This document shows, piece after piece, positions 9,009 to 18,243 of a DNA stretch of 64,000 bases. The position numbers were made by a program, and so were the translations under genes. The stretch is taken from positions 62,001 to 126,000 of the forward strand of contig NZ_SORE01000014.1 in the NCBI RefSeq assembly GCF_004366595.1, written 5' to 3'. The stretch is from Paraburkholderia rhizosphaerae. GTDB lineage: Bacteria > Pseudomonadota > Gammaproteobacteria > Burkholderiales > Burkholderiaceae. Each line of letters opens with the position of its first letter. Positions within the stretch are counted from its first letter, which is position 1. The notes below the pieces were generated by a model. It was not told the origin of the DNA. It was given only the letters and a program-made list of their open reading frames with translations, and searched no databases.

Positions 9009-9528
9009 TACGTTCTCCACTGATGAACGCGTTGGCGAGGCGCCGCTCTTCGTCAGCCAACTGCTCGCCAATCGGCTGCGACACATCGAGACAGTGGTAG
9101 ACAAGCCCGTCGTCGGTGTCGTCAACCGGAAGCGAACCCGGCAGCAGACTGGTGACGATCGCGAAACCGTTGCGCGCCATGCCTGGCGGAAAACCGACGC
9201 GGTAGACCACGATGCCCGGATTCAATCGCAGCCGCGGGTTCAATGCGCGGCGCGCGACGTCGATTCCCGCGAGCAGAGACTGCGCGAGGAAATGCGGCAC
9301 GAAGATCAGCAGCGCACCCACGCGCAACTTTCCCGCGGAAGGCGGCAGCAGACGCAGGCTCATCTGCGTCGCGACGAGTGTCGCGATCAGGCCGCAGATG
9401 AGATCGGACGGCTTCGCGCTCGGCATCAGGATGATCCAGAGCACCAGAAAACACAGCGCGCGTGCCAGCGCGACACGCCAGTGCGAACGCATATCGATCA
9501 GGAATACATGAAGGGATGTCGTGTTCAT
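9001..9528 (-). CDS. mnhE: Na+/H+ antiporter subunit E (MnhE/MrpE)
   Basis: 175 residues. Two N-terminal helices (ALCFLVLWIILMPSAKPSDLICGL, core W-x-x-L-x-x-x-x-S) precede a cytoplasmic domain with NPGIVVYRVGFPPGMARNGFA and NSLLPGSLPVD-like ITSLLPGSLPVDD. Both are typical of MnhE. It is the first gene of the antiporter set and lies 82 nt after the RND pump gene on the same strand. The gap shows no strong promoter or clear terminator, so read-through from the pump gene is plausible. Confidence 0.92.
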   Translation of the reverse strand: MNTTSLHVFLIDMRSHWRVALARALCFLVLWIILMPSAKPSDLICGLIATLVATQMSLRLLPPSAGKLRVGALLIFVPHFLAQSLLAGIDVARRALNPRLRLNPGIVVYRVGFPPGMARNGFAIVTSLLPGSLPVDDTDDGLVYHCLDVSQPIGEQLADEERRLANAFISGERNG

Positions 9529-9610
9529 CGAAGAGTCACGCCTCCTCTATCGAAATTGCGCCGATCGCAACACTGGCGGCCGTCCGCCGGACGCAACCGG
9601 CGCAAGCTGC

Positions 9611-12600
9611 TTACGTCGGCCCGCCGGCCGTATCGGCACGCTGCAACGGCGCTTGGTCTGCATTGGCGAACACCACCATGTACAGCGCCGGCAGAAACAC
9701 CAGGGTCAACAAGGTTGCCACCAGCAACCCGCCCATGATCGCGAAGGCCATTGCGCCCCAGAACACGGTCGGTGCGATCGGAATCAGGCCGAGCACGGTC
9801 GAAATCGAGGTCAGCATCATCGGCCGTATGCGCGACGTGCCTGACGCAACAACCGCTTCCAGCACACCTTTGCCCTCGTCGCGGAAGGTTTCGATCTGCA
9901 CGATCAGGATCAGGCCGTTCTTCGCGATCATGCCGATCAACGCGAGAATCCCGAGAATGGCGACGAAGCCGAGCGGCCGGTTGAAAACCAGCAGCGCCAG
10001 CACCACGCCTATCAGACCCAAAGGCATCACCGAGACCACCATGGCCAGTCGTTTGAAGCTCACCAGCAGCACCATCATGCTCGTCAGCATCAACACGATC
10101 ATCAGCGGGACGACGGCGAATACCGATGCTTGCGAGGCCGCACTTTCTTCGGACAGGCCGCCGGTCTCAACCCGGTAACCCTTGGGTAGCTTCGCGTTGA
10201 ACGCCTTGATCTTCGGCTTCAGTTTTGCGACCACCTCGTCGGGCAGCGTGCCGTGCATCACGTCCGCGCGCACCGTGAGCGTCGGTACGCGGTTTCGCCT
10301 CCATATCAGCGGCGACTCCTGTTCCTCCGTGAACGTCGCGAACTGGCTGAGCGGAACCATCCGCCCGGCCGGTGTCGGCACCTGTAACGCACTCAACGTC
10401 TGCACGGTCACGGGCTGCTCTTCTTCCGCCCGCGCCACCACATTGATCAGGTAGATGTCGTCGCGCACCTGGGTGATCGGCGTGCCGGTAATGATGGTGT
10501 TCATGATGCTCGCCAGCGCAGCGGTGCTCACGCCGAGCTGACGTGCCTCATCCTGGTTGATGTGAATCCTGATCTGCCGGGCCGGCTCCATCCAGTCGAA
10601 GTTGATGTGGCGCGTTCGCTCGTCGCTCCCCAGGATGCCGGCCAGATCGAGTGAGATCCCGCGCACCTGCGCCGGGTCGGGACCCGACACGCGGTACTGC
10701 AATGGCCATCCCACAGGTGGCCCCAGTTCCAGCGGGGACACGCGAGCAACGATGTCGGGAAACTGGTCGCTCAGCACCTTCTCCAGTTTCAATTGCAAGC
10801 GATCCCGCGCCTCGAGATTTTTCGCGACCACAATGATCTGGCCGAAAAATGGATTGGGTAACTGAACATTCAGGGTAAGAATAAAGCGAACTGCGCCACG
10901 ACCCACATAACTGCTAATGTGATCGACATCGGGATCGCTCTTCAGAAAGCCTTCGATCCGCTCGACCTGCGTCTGCGTCGCGTGAATCGACGCGTTCTGC
11001 CGCAAGGTCAGATCCACCGTCAGTTCGGGCCGGTCGGAGGCGGGAAAAAACTGCTGCGGGACGAACCTGACCAGCACGAGCGACACCGCGAATGCCGCGA
11101 GCGTAACGGCAATCGTCAACCACCTCAGCCGCAGCGCGCCACGCAGGAAGCGGTCATAGGCCATCAGCACCTTGCTGGGTTTCGGCGCTTCCTTGCCGGG
11201 CTTGGGCGCTTTCAGGATCGCCTGACCGACCAGCGGCGAGAAAATTACCGCGCCGAACCACGACACGAGCAGCGCAATCGCGACCACCGCAAAGATGGAG
11301 AACGTGTACTCGCCTGCCGAACTCTTCGCGAAGCCGATCGGCACGAAACTGGAAATCGATACGAGCGTGCCGATCAGCATCGGCGCGGCCAGTGTCCGGT
11401 ACGCGAAGGTCGCCGCCTGATGTTTGCTGTCACCGGCGGCGAGCCGGTTGATCATCGCGTCGACGGTCGTCATCGCGTCGTCGACCAGCAGGGTCAACGC
11501 GATGATCAGTGCCCCTAGCGACACGCGATGCAGATCGATGTGCACGATGTCCATGATCGCAAACACGATCGCGAGCGTCAGCGGGATCGACAAGGCGACC
11601 ACCGTCCCCGGCCGGACGCCGAGACTGACGAAGCTGCACACGAGGATGATGATGATGGCCTGCCACAGCGAGGCCATAAAGTCGTTGATCGCCACATCGA
11701 CGGTATCGGACTGATTGGCGACCAGGAACGGTTCGATGCCGGCCGGCAGGTGCGCGGTAAGGTCGGCCATCTCGGCCTTCAGATTGCGGCCGAGTGCAAG
11801 GATGTCACCCGAATCGCGCATCGCGATCGCAAGACCGATGGCCGGCATGCCGTTGACGCGGAACATCGGCTGTGGAGGGTCGGAGAAGCCGCGTCTGACG
11901 GTGGCGATGTCGCCTAAGCGCACGATGCGCCCCCCGAGCACCAGGTTGACATTCTCGATGTCGCGTTCGGAACCGAAGGCGCCCGTCACCCTGAAGAACA
12001 CTCGCTCCTGTCCGGTCTGCAGCACACCGGTCGGCCGGATGACATTCTGCGTTCGCAACGCCGCGACGATGGTCGGGTAGTCCAGACGCAAGCCCGCCAG
12101 ACGGGTGGTCGAGAACTCGATGTAGATCTGTTCGTCCTGCGCGCCCAACACGTCGATCTTCGAAACATCGGGTACCAGCAGCAGACGGGAGCGAATCGCT
12201 TCGACGCGATCGCGTAACTCGCGCATGTTGAAACCGTCGGCCGTGAACCCGTAGATGATGCCGTAGGTGTCGCCGAAGTCATCGTTAAAGAACGGTCCGA
12301 CCGTACCGGCCGGCAGCGTGAGCCGCATATCTCCGACGTTCTTGCGAACCTGATACCAGACGTCCTGGACTTCCGAAGGCCGCGTGGATTGCAGCAGATC
12401 GACAAAGATGGTCGTCTGACCCGCCGTCGTGTAGCTGCGTATCCGGTCGAGGTGCCGGGTCTCCTGCAAGGTGCGCTCGAGCCGCTCGGTCACCTGGGAA
12501 AGCGTGTCGTCGATCGTGGCGCCTGGCCATACCGCGGACACCACCATCGTGCGGAATGTAAAGACCGGATCTTCGGCACGTCCCAACCCGAGAAATGACA

Positions 12601-12688
12601 GGGTTCCCGCGACGAGCGCCGCGATCATCAGGAACACCACCAGAGGGCGCTTCGAAAGTGCCCACTCGGAAAGGTTGGGGCCGATCAC
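9611..12688 (-). CDS. RND multidrug-type efflux pump, inner-membrane transporter
   Basis: 1025 residues, full length for the AcrB/HAE-1 superfamily. Twelve membrane segments are arranged 1+5 / 1+5 around two large periplasmic domains. The proton relay is seen in LLVDDAMTTVDAM, with Asp403-Asp404 in TM4, and the second half carries the matching lysine-bearing TM10 region. The GTG start at 12688 overlaps the adaptor stop (GTGA), so adaptor and pump are translationally coupled. The N-terminal region (EDPVFTFRTMVV) resembles the TriC/MexK-like branch more than AcrB itself. Substrate is unknown. The outer-membrane partner is probably the lipoprotein at 2485-3933. Confidence 0.93.
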   Translation of the reverse strand: MIGPNLSEWALSKRPLVVFLMIAALVAGTLSFLGLGRAEDPVFTFRTMVVSAVWPGATIDDTLSQVTERLERTLQETRHLDRIRSYTTAGQTTIFVDLLQSTRPSEVQDVWYQVRKNVGDMRLTLPAGTVGPFFNDDFGDTYGIIYGFTADGFNMRELRDRVEAIRSRLLLVPDVSKIDVLGAQDEQIYIEFSTTRLAGLRLDYPTIVAALRTQNVIRPTGVLQTGQERVFFRVTGAFGSERDIENVNLVLGGRIVRLGDIATVRRGFSDPPQPMFRVNGMPAIGLAIAMRDSGDILALGRNLKAEMADLTAHLPAGIEPFLVANQSDTVDVAINDFMASLWQAIIIILVCSFVSLGVRPGTVVALSIPLTLAIVFAIMDIVHIDLHRVSLGALIIALTLLVDDAMTTVDAMINRLAAGDSKHQAATFAYRTLAAPMLIGTLVSISSFVPIGFAKSSAGEYTFSIFAVVAIALLVSWFGAVIFSPLVGQAILKAPKPGKEAPKPSKVLMAYDRFLRGALRLRWLTIAVTLAAFAVSLVLVRFVPQQFFPASDRPELTVDLTLRQNASIHATQTQVERIEGFLKSDPDVDHISSYVGRGAVRFILTLNVQLPNPFFGQIIVVAKNLEARDRLQLKLEKVLSDQFPDIVARVSPLELGPPVGWPLQYRVSGPDPAQVRGISLDLAGILGSDERTRHINFDWMEPARQIRIHINQDEARQLGVSTAALASIMNTIITGTPITQVRDDIYLINVVARAEEEQPVTVQTLSALQVPTPAGRMVPLSQFATFTEEQESPLIWRRNRVPTLTVRADVMHGTLPDEVVAKLKPKIKAFNAKLPKGYRVETGGLSEESAASQASVFAVVPLMIVLMLTSMMVLLVSFKRLAMVVSVMPLGLIGVVLALLVFNRPLGFVAILGILALIGMIAKNGLILIVQIETFRDEGKGVLEAVVASGTSRIRPMMLTSISTVLGLIPIAPTVFWGAMAFAIMGGLLVATLLTLVFLPALYMVVFANADQAPLQRADTAGGPT

Positions 12689-13815
12689 CTGGGTGCCTCG
12701 GCCCAGTTGACTTGTTGTCCTGGCCGCAATGCCTGGACGCCCGCAGTCACGACCACGTCGCCCGGCGACAGGCCTCGCGATACCTGAACGCGGCTCTCGC
12801 CATACGCCTCGAGCTCGATGTCATGCAACGAAACCGTTCCCGCCTTTGTGTCCACCACCCAGACGGCCGGTTTGCCACCGCGCTGAATCAGCGCACTTGA
12901 CGGAATTTCGATGGCCGGCGCGCTCTGCAGCTCAAGGTTGCCGACCACCGTGCTGCCCAGACGCATGGCGGCCGGTGGATTGGGCAATCGAACCCTGACC
13001 GCGAACGTTCCAGTAACGGGATCGGCGCGGGGCGATACTTCGCGTACCCTGCCGACCGTGGTCACCTGTGGGTTGCTGGCGAGCGCAACGACGATATCCG
13101 GATTGCCGGGTGCGGCGTCCTTGATCGCCGCCGGCACGTCGAACACGGCATCCATCGCGCCTTCGCGAGCGATCTGCACGATCATGCGGCCGGCCGCGAC
13201 GACTTCACCCTGCTCCGCACCGCGCGCGGTCACCACGCCGGCGACATCCGAAACCAGATTCGTATAGCTCAACCGGTTCTGTGCGATGTTGACCAGCGAA
13301 CGGGCCGAATCGACCTGCGACTGGGTGATTTTTGACATCGCTTCAGATTGCTCGAAAGAAGCGCGCGACACCGCATGTTCCGCAAGCAGATCGCGCATCC
13401 GGTTGAACATGGAGCGCGCTTCGAGGGCCTGAGCCTCGGCGGCGGCCAGCTGTGCCCGAGCCGACTGCAGATTGCTTTGCTCGTTCATCGGGTCAAGTCG
13501 CGCGAGAACCTGGCCCGACCTGATCCGGTCTCCGACATCGACGCTCCGGGAGATCATTCTTCCGTCGATACGGAACGATTGATTGATCTCGGCCTGTGCC
13601 TGCAAGGTCCCGGTCAACGCGATGCGGGTTCCCGCCGCCTGTTTTTCGATCGTGACCACGCGCACCGGACGAACCTCCGCTACCGGCGCCTCTTCACCTT
13701 TACGGCACCCCGCGAGCAGGGTGCCCGCCGCCAATACACACAGCGTCACGGTCAAAGGCAGGCAAACCACTCGCGCCGTTGCATGGTTAGCAAACACTGG
13801 TGTATTCCTCTGCAT
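12685..13815 (-). CDS. RND efflux periplasmic adaptor (membrane fusion protein), lipoprotein
   Basis: 376 residues from the ATG at 13815. The signal peptide has lipobox LLAGC (Cys37). The barrel-sandwich/lipoyl halves flank a helical hairpin: SVDVGDRIRSGQVLARLDP on one side, SDVAGVVTARGAEQGEVVAAG on the other. A beta-barrel domain follows, with the C-terminal membrane-proximal domain ending LRPGQQVNWAEAPR. It links the RND pump to an outer-membrane channel. It starts 106 nt after arcA, so it could have its own promoter or be read from the arc promoter. Confidence 0.92.
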   Translation of the reverse strand: MQRNTPVFANHATARVVCLPLTVTLCVLAAGTLLAGCRKGEEAPVAEVRPVRVVTIEKQAAGTRIALTGTLQAQAEINQSFRIDGRMISRSVDVGDRIRSGQVLARLDPMNEQSNLQSARAQLAAAEAQALEARSMFNRMRDLLAEHAVSRASFEQSEAMSKITQSQVDSARSLVNIAQNRLSYTNLVSDVAGVVTARGAEQGEVVAAGRMIVQIAREGAMDAVFDVPAAIKDAAPGNPDIVVALASNPQVTTVGRVREVSPRADPVTGTFAVRVRLPNPPAAMRLGSTVVGNLELQSAPAIEIPSSALIQRGGKPAVWVVDTKAGTVSLHDIELEAYGESRVQVSRGLSPGDVVVTAGVQALRPGQQVNWAEAPR

Positions 13816-13921
13816 CGCTGAACCGGCTGCCGGTGCCCATCCTGATCTCACTTCGCGCCCCGCAGCAGCCACCGGGAGGCACACGGGTGCTCCATCCACC
13901 CGCGCAACGACGACTGAAGTG

Positions 13922-15202
13922 TTAGAGCTCGACCGGATCGCGAATGATCGGACAGGTCATGCAATGACCGCCACCGCGCCCACGCCCCAGCTCCGCACCG
14001 ACGATCGTCACAACCTCGATACCCGCCTTGCGCAGCAGCGTGTTCGTATAGGTGTTGCGGTCATACGCGAACACCACGCCCGGCGATGTACAGACCAGAT
14101 TCGCGCCACTGTCCCATTGCGTACGCTCGCGCTGGTAGTCGCTGCCGCCCGCTTCGACAACACGCATTTTCTTGATCCTGAGCGCATCGCTTACCACGTC
14201 GACAAAGGGCTTTTTCTCCTGGTGCAGTTCCAGGCCGGCAGGATGGTCGCTTGGCCGATAGGTGAAGGTCCGGGTCCGCGCGAGGAAATCCGGCGCGATC
14301 AGCACGCAATCGCGGTCGGCGAACGTGAACACCGTATCGAGGTGCATCGCAGCGCGAATTTTCGGCATCGCGGCGACGATCACCTGCTCGGCCGCGTCGC
14401 GCTGAAACAGCGTAGCGGCGAGCTGGCTGATCGCCTGGCGCGAGGTGCGCTCGCTCATGCCGATCAGCACCGTCTTGTTGCCGATCGGCATTACGTCGCC
14501 GCCTTCGAGCGTGGCGAGCCCATGGTCCTGGGTCGGGTCGCCCCACCAGACGTTGACCTTCCCGGCAAAATCCGGATGAAACCGGTAGATCGCCGTGGTG
14601 AGAATCGTCTCTTCATGACGAGCGGGCCAGTACAGCGCATTGAGCGTGACGCCGCCGTAAATCCAGCAGGTGGTGTCGCGCGTGTACAACGTGTTCGGCA
14701 ACGGCGGCAGCAGATATTCGGTGGACCCGGCCGCTTCGCGCACGACCTTCAATGCCGCGCCGCCATGCGCTTCCGGGAAGTCGTGGATCGAGAGCCCGCC
14801 AAGCAAGGTCTCGGCGAGCTTGCGATTGTCGAGCCCTTCCAGATAGCTCCGCAATTCATCGATAAAACCTAAACCGACCTGGTTCGGGACGACCTGATTA
14901 TCGAGAATCCATTTCTTGCCTTCGGGAACGGCGACCGTTTCGGCGAGCAGGTTATGCATCTCGACCACATCGACGCCGCGGTCGCGCATCTTGGTCACAA
15001 AGTCGAAATGGTCGCGCTTCGCGTTATCGACCCACAGCACGTCGTCGAACAGCAACTCGTCACAATTGCTGGGTGTCAGGCGGGAATGCGCGAGTCCGGG
15101 CGCACAGACCATGACCTTGCGAAGCTGGCCGACTTCCGAATACACCCCATAGGGGCTTTCGTCTTTCGCATTGCTCTTCGCACCGCTCTTTACCTTGGAC
15201 AT
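13922..15202 (-). CDS. arcA: Arginine deiminase
   Basis: 426 residues, cytoplasmic. It hydrolyses L-arginine to citrulline and ammonia, the first step of the arginine deiminase pathway. Seen motifs: [18 protein letters not shown] at the N-terminus, the guanidinium-binding FTFADRD, the catalytic His region MHLDTVFTF, and the C-terminal catalytic cysteine in GGGHCMTCP (Cys414). It lies 21 nt after arcD. The usual next genes arcB (ornithine carbamoyltransferase) and arcC (carbamate kinase) are not in this window, so ATP production by the full pathway cannot be encoded here. Ammonia release for acid protection, or arcBC elsewhere, are alternatives. Confidence 0.95.
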   Translation of the reverse strand: MSKVKSGAKSNAKDESPYGVYSEVGQLRKVMVCAPGLAHSRLTPSNCDELLFDDVLWVDNAKRDHFDFVTKMRDRGVDVVEMHNLLAETVAVPEGKKWILDNQVVPNQVGLGFIDELRSYLEGLDNRKLAETLLGGLSIHDFPEAHGGAALKVVREAAGSTEYLLPPLPNTLYTRDTTCWIYGGVTLNALYWPARHEETILTTAIYRFHPDFAGKVNVWWGDPTQDHGLATLEGGDVMPIGNKTVLIGMSERTSRQAISQLAATLFQRDAAEQVIVAAMPKIRAAMHLDTVFTFADRDCVLIAPDFLARTRTFTYRPSDHPAGLELHQEKKPFVDVVSDALRIKKMRVVEAGGSDYQRERTQWDSGANLVCTSPGVVFAYDRNTYTNTLLRKAGIEVVTIVGAELGRGRGGGHCMTCPIIRDPVEL

Positions 15203-15223
15203 ATCGATCTCCGCTCGTTCTGA

Positions 15224-16648
15224 TCAGATTGTCATGAGGCCCGTAGCCAGCGCGACGATGCCCACGATCGCCGCTACGGCCGCCACGATGAAAATCACCC
15301 AGTCACGCACGCCTTCGAAGACTTTTAGCTTGCGCTCGCGTCGCGCGATGAAATACAGCACCGTACCGGGTGCGTAAAGAATCGCCGACAGCAGAATAAA
15401 TTTCAGGCCGCCTGCGACGATCATGAATAAGGTATAGATGACGGCGATCGCAGCGATCGCGAGATCGCGCCTGCGTTCTTCGGGCCGCACCTCGTAGCTC
15501 TCGCCGCGGCTCGAGACAATCCACCCGTAAGCCGCGACGAACAGATAGGGAATGAGCGACATCGAACTCGTGAGATTGAGCATCAGCGCAAACGCATCGC
15601 GCGAGAAATACGTGCTCGCCACCAGGAACTGCACGACGATGTTGGTGATCCAGAGCGCATTGGCCGGTACGTTGTTCGCGTTTTCCCTCGCAAAGAGGGC
15701 CGGCATATCCTGGTTGCGCGCTGCCGCGAACATCACCTCCGCGCAGATGAGCGACCAGGCCAGATATGCGCCGAGCACCGACACGATCAGGCCGATGCTC
15801 ACAAAGATTCCGCCCCACGGTCCTACCACGCTTTCGAGCACGGCAGCCATGGACGGCTGCCGCATGCCCGCGATATCCTCGCGCGGCAGCACGGCGAACG
15901 GCAGCATCGAAACCAGCACCATCAGCGCGGTCACGCCGACGAAGCCCATGATCGTCGCGCGCCCCACGTCCGAGCGCTCCTTCGCATATCGCGAATACAC
16001 GCTCGCGCCTTCAATGCCGATAAACACGAACACCGTCACCAGCATCGTCGCGCGAATCTGCTGCAGAAGGTTACCCTCCGCTGCCGCGGACTCGATATTC
16101 AGGCGGAAGGTGCCGTACTTGACAACGAAGATCAGGATGACGATGAACACCAGAATCGGGATGACTTTGGCGAACGTCACGACCGTGTTGATGAATGCGG
16201 CCTGCTTGACGCCACGAAGAATGAGGAAGTGAAAGAGCCAGATGCCGACCGACGCCACCACGATCGCCACCACGGTATTGCCGTCGCCGAACACCGGAAA
16301 GAAAGCCCCGAGCGTGGACTTGATCAGCACCCAGTACGAAACGTTGCCGATGCAACTGCCTATCCAGTAGCCGAACGCCGACAGGAAGCCGGGGTAATCG
16401 CCGAAGCCCTCCTTCGCGTAGACGAAAACGCCGGCGTCGAGCTTCGGTTTGCGCTCGGCCAGTGCCTGAAACACACGTGCGAGCGTGTACATGCCGATGC
16501 CCGCCACGAGCCACGCAATGACCGCGCCGACCGGACCGGTTGCATTAGCAAATGTCTGCGGGAGAGAAAATATCCCGGCACCCACCATGCCGCCGACCAC
16601 CATCGCCGTCAACTGCAGGCGACTCATCCTCTGCTCGGTATCGGTCAT
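15224..16648 (-). CDS. arcD: Arginine/ornithine antiporter, APC superfamily
   Basis: 474 residues with 12-13 membrane helices. The N-terminal AMVVGGMVGAGIFSLPQTFA contains the G-S/A-G-I-F substrate-binding kink of APC transporters. Middle motifs (FVFIGIEGASVYSRYAKERSDVGRAT) match the ArcD/basic amino acid antiporter branch (E-G-A-x-V-x-S-x-R-A). It should exchange external arginine for internal ornithine or citrulline across the inner membrane. First gene of the minus-strand run, with a good ribosome binding site (AGGAAA, 5 nt before ATG). A candidate promoter lies about 130 nt upstream. Confidence 0.93.
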   Translation of the reverse strand: MTDTEQRMSRLQLTAMVVGGMVGAGIFSLPQTFANATGPVGAVIAWLVAGIGMYTLARVFQALAERKPKLDAGVFVYAKEGFGDYPGFLSAFGYWIGSCIGNVSYWVLIKSTLGAFFPVFGDGNTVVAIVVASVGIWLFHFLILRGVKQAAFINTVVTFAKVIPILVFIVILIFVVKYGTFRLNIESAAAEGNLLQQIRATMLVTVFVFIGIEGASVYSRYAKERSDVGRATIMGFVGVTALMVLVSMLPFAVLPREDIAGMRQPSMAAVLESVVGPWGGIFVSIGLIVSVLGAYLAWSLICAEVMFAAARNQDMPALFARENANNVPANALWITNIVVQFLVASTYFSRDAFALMLNLTSSMSLIPYLFVAAYGWIVSSRGESYEVRPEERRRDLAIAAIAVIYTLFMIVAGGLKFILLSAILYAPGTVLYFIARRERKLKVFEGVRDWVIFIVAAVAAIVGIVALATGLMTI

Positions 16649-16777
16649 CGGTTTCCTCGCTTCGACTTGAACTTCGCGTTATCGAGAGACCAACCACACT
16701 GAGTCGCGCATCGCGAACTGTCACCTCCAAGCGACGCGTCGGGTCCGAGCAGCACGCGGACCGGCTTGCACAAAAAA

Positions 16778-16809
16778 TCTATAAAGCGACTTTTGGCATT
16801 GTTGACAAT
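16778..16809 (-). promoter_or_regulatory. Candidate promoter with inverted repeat upstream of arcD
   Basis: On the minus strand TTGTCA (16808-16803) and TATAGA (16783-16778) resemble -35 and -10 boxes, with a longish 19-nt spacer. The -35 box overlaps a perfect inverted repeat, ATTGT-N2-ACAAT at 16798-16809, which may bind a regulator. It does not fit the FNR/ANR consensus expected for an oxygen-regulated arc operon. Start-site mapping has not been done, so this is a tentative call. Confidence 0.3.
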
Positions 16810-17035
16810 ATTCTGGTGAGGTCACGACCCACTCGGTCATGGCCGAAGACAGGTTTGATGAATTGGCGTGAACTCGCTATCGCGTTCGTGTTACGAAGGC
16901 GTGGTTTGTGACACGAGTGCCACCGATCCGCATGCAGCACCGGGCATGATCTTGCTGATTGCCGGCCAGCGTGGATATGCCTCCTTCGTCCATTTTTTTC
17001 ATCAAGGCTACTGGACGGTAGTTTTCGATCCTTGC
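16810..17035. other. Intergenic, no supported gene
   Basis: Lower-GC stretch between the arcD promoter region and a weak open frame at 17036. Short open frames on both strands have no recognisable domain and poor start signals. I see nothing further. Confidence 0.4.
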
Positions 17036-17320
17036 CTATAGGCAAGTTTTAGGACAGCAACCGTCTGAGATCAATGGCTTATCCAGGTTTTTCAGCCAGC
17101 ATCGGAAACGCATCACGATGTCAGATCGTTCGCCGGGCGCGACAAAACCGTTATTTTCGGCGTTCCCAGATGCAGGGAAAATGCACATTTGATGAACCGT
17201 TTCGCTGTGGAGCTTACTGCGCACCATTAGTGCGTTGATGTTCTGTCCGACAAATACCGTCGCTTCCGACGCAAATGCCAAATGGCGGCAGTGGTCGTCG
17301 ATGGGTTCCAGACGGGGCAT
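17036..17320 (-). CDS. Hypothetical 94-residue protein, doubtful
   Basis: The ATG at 17320 is preceded by AGAGGT at good spacing, and the frame runs 94 codons to TAG. The product begins MPRLEPIDDHCRHLAF and contains no domain I recognise; two cysteines sit near the C-terminus. Third codon positions are only moderately GC-rich, unlike the neighbouring core genes. It could be a recently acquired small gene, a remnant of a sensor domain once linked to the LuxR-type gene just upstream, or a chance frame. Kept because of the start signal. Confidence 0.3.
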   Translation of the reverse strand: MPRLEPIDDHCRHLAFASEATVFVGQNINALMVRSKLHSETVHQMCIFPASGNAENNGFVAPGERSDIVMRFRCWLKNLDKPLISDGCCPKTCL

Positions 17321-17419
17321 CCACTGTACCTCTGCGTCCGATCACATCGTTAGCTATCCATACAACTCCGATGATTCCTCCTATGAGGCGTTCAGCGCAT
17401 CGTATTTTGCATGCGGAAT

Positions 17420-17869
17420 TCATCCGGCATTCACTGGCAACAGCCGTGCCGGATCACCCAGCCAGCCTGACATCAGCGCGATGCAAAGCAGCGTGAGCAC
17501 GTTGGGCGACGCAGTCTTATTCAGCAAATGGCGACGATGCTTGCGCGCGGTCTCGTTGCTGATGCCAAGCGCGCGTGCTATCTGCTTGTCGCTCAACCCG
17601 CTCGCAAGCAGATTCAACACTTCGCGCTCGCGCGGCGAACACGGATCGATATGCGCGAGGCCGCCATTCTGTTTGAGTGCATCGGGAAAAAGAACGAAAT
17701 ACTTCACCACCAATTGCGACGACTTTTTCAACCCCGATTTAGCCAGCAGATTTTCGCGATATTTACGCGCAGTCGAAAAAGAAAACTCCAACTGCCTTGC
17801 AATTTCCCGATCGGTCATCCCTTGCGCAATCAGGCTGAGCACACCGGTTTCCCGTCGGGTGAGATTCAA
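17420..17869 (-). CDS. Compact protein of two tandem LuxR-type HTH domains
   Basis: About 149 residues from a TTG at 17869, preceded by AAGGAAAAG. Two GerE/LuxR-type HTH domains lie back to back. The first has LTRRETGVLSLIAQGMTDRE, then STARKYRENLLAK. The second has PREREVLNLLASGLSDKQIA, then NETARKHRRHLLNK. Each has the E-x-x-V-L-x-L-I/L-x-x-G-x-S/T-D-x-x-I-A signature. There is no receiver or autoinducer domain if this start is right. The frame stays open upstream to 18229, but that extension is compositionally unlike protein. It is divergent from the unrecognised gene at 18244 and may control it. A single polypeptide with two DNA-binding heads could bind two half-sites without dimerising; that is inference. 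Confidence 0.65.
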   Translation of the reverse strand: MNLTRRETGVLSLIAQGMTDREIARQLEFSFSTARKYRENLLAKSGLKKSSQLVVKYFVLFPDALKQNGGLAHIDPCSPREREVLNLLASGLSDKQIARALGISNETARKHRRHLLNKTASPNVLTLLCIALMSGWLGDPARLLPVNAG

Positions 17870-18243
17870 GATCTTTTCCTTAAGATGGCATCTTTCTGAC
17901 CACCATCCTCGCGTAGCGTCATTCCCGATTCCTGACCATTTCTGGCTTCTTTTTCTTTCTGGATCACCCCGCCCCGCTGCATACCCCATTTGCCGAATAG
18001 CTGCATCGGCACACGTGCTCGCAGAATGATTTCGCGTGCTGCTGACAGTGCGCCGATACGAAGAACCGCTTGATGGTCGCCGAACTATTGCCTTGAAAGC
18101 GCATAGCCGAACTGCGGGTATGCATCGCAATAGATTGAAGCGTCTGGCCGTTTCTGCACAAACCACTGCTTCACCTTCCGCGGAGTTGTCCGTGGCCATC
18201 CTGGCCGCGGGGCCTCGCCTGGTCTTCAATCAAGGAGAAAACC
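17870..18243. other. Divergent intergenic region between the double-HTH gene and the beta-rich protein gene
   Basis: 374 nt. It contains the ribosome binding site of the rightward gene (AAGGAG at 18230-18237, about 7 nt before its ATG). The AT-rich half near 17900-17960 may hold promoters for both genes. No clear palindrome stands out. Open frames crossing it are not supported. Confidence 0.4.

Noticed and set aside
13583-14872. 429-codon plus-strand frame opposite arcA
   Set aside because: Shadow of arcA, whose catalytic residues are all present on the minus strand.
16798-16809. FNR/ANR-type site before arcD
   Set aside because: ATTGT-N2-ACAAT resembles the expected oxygen-regulator site only loosely. 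The TTGAT-N4-ATCAA spacing is not met, so it is reported only as an inverted repeat near a promoter.
17235-18029. 264-codon plus-strand frame opposite the double-HTH gene
   Set aside because: Overlaps the tandem-HTH gene, has no domain, and its start has no ribosome binding site.
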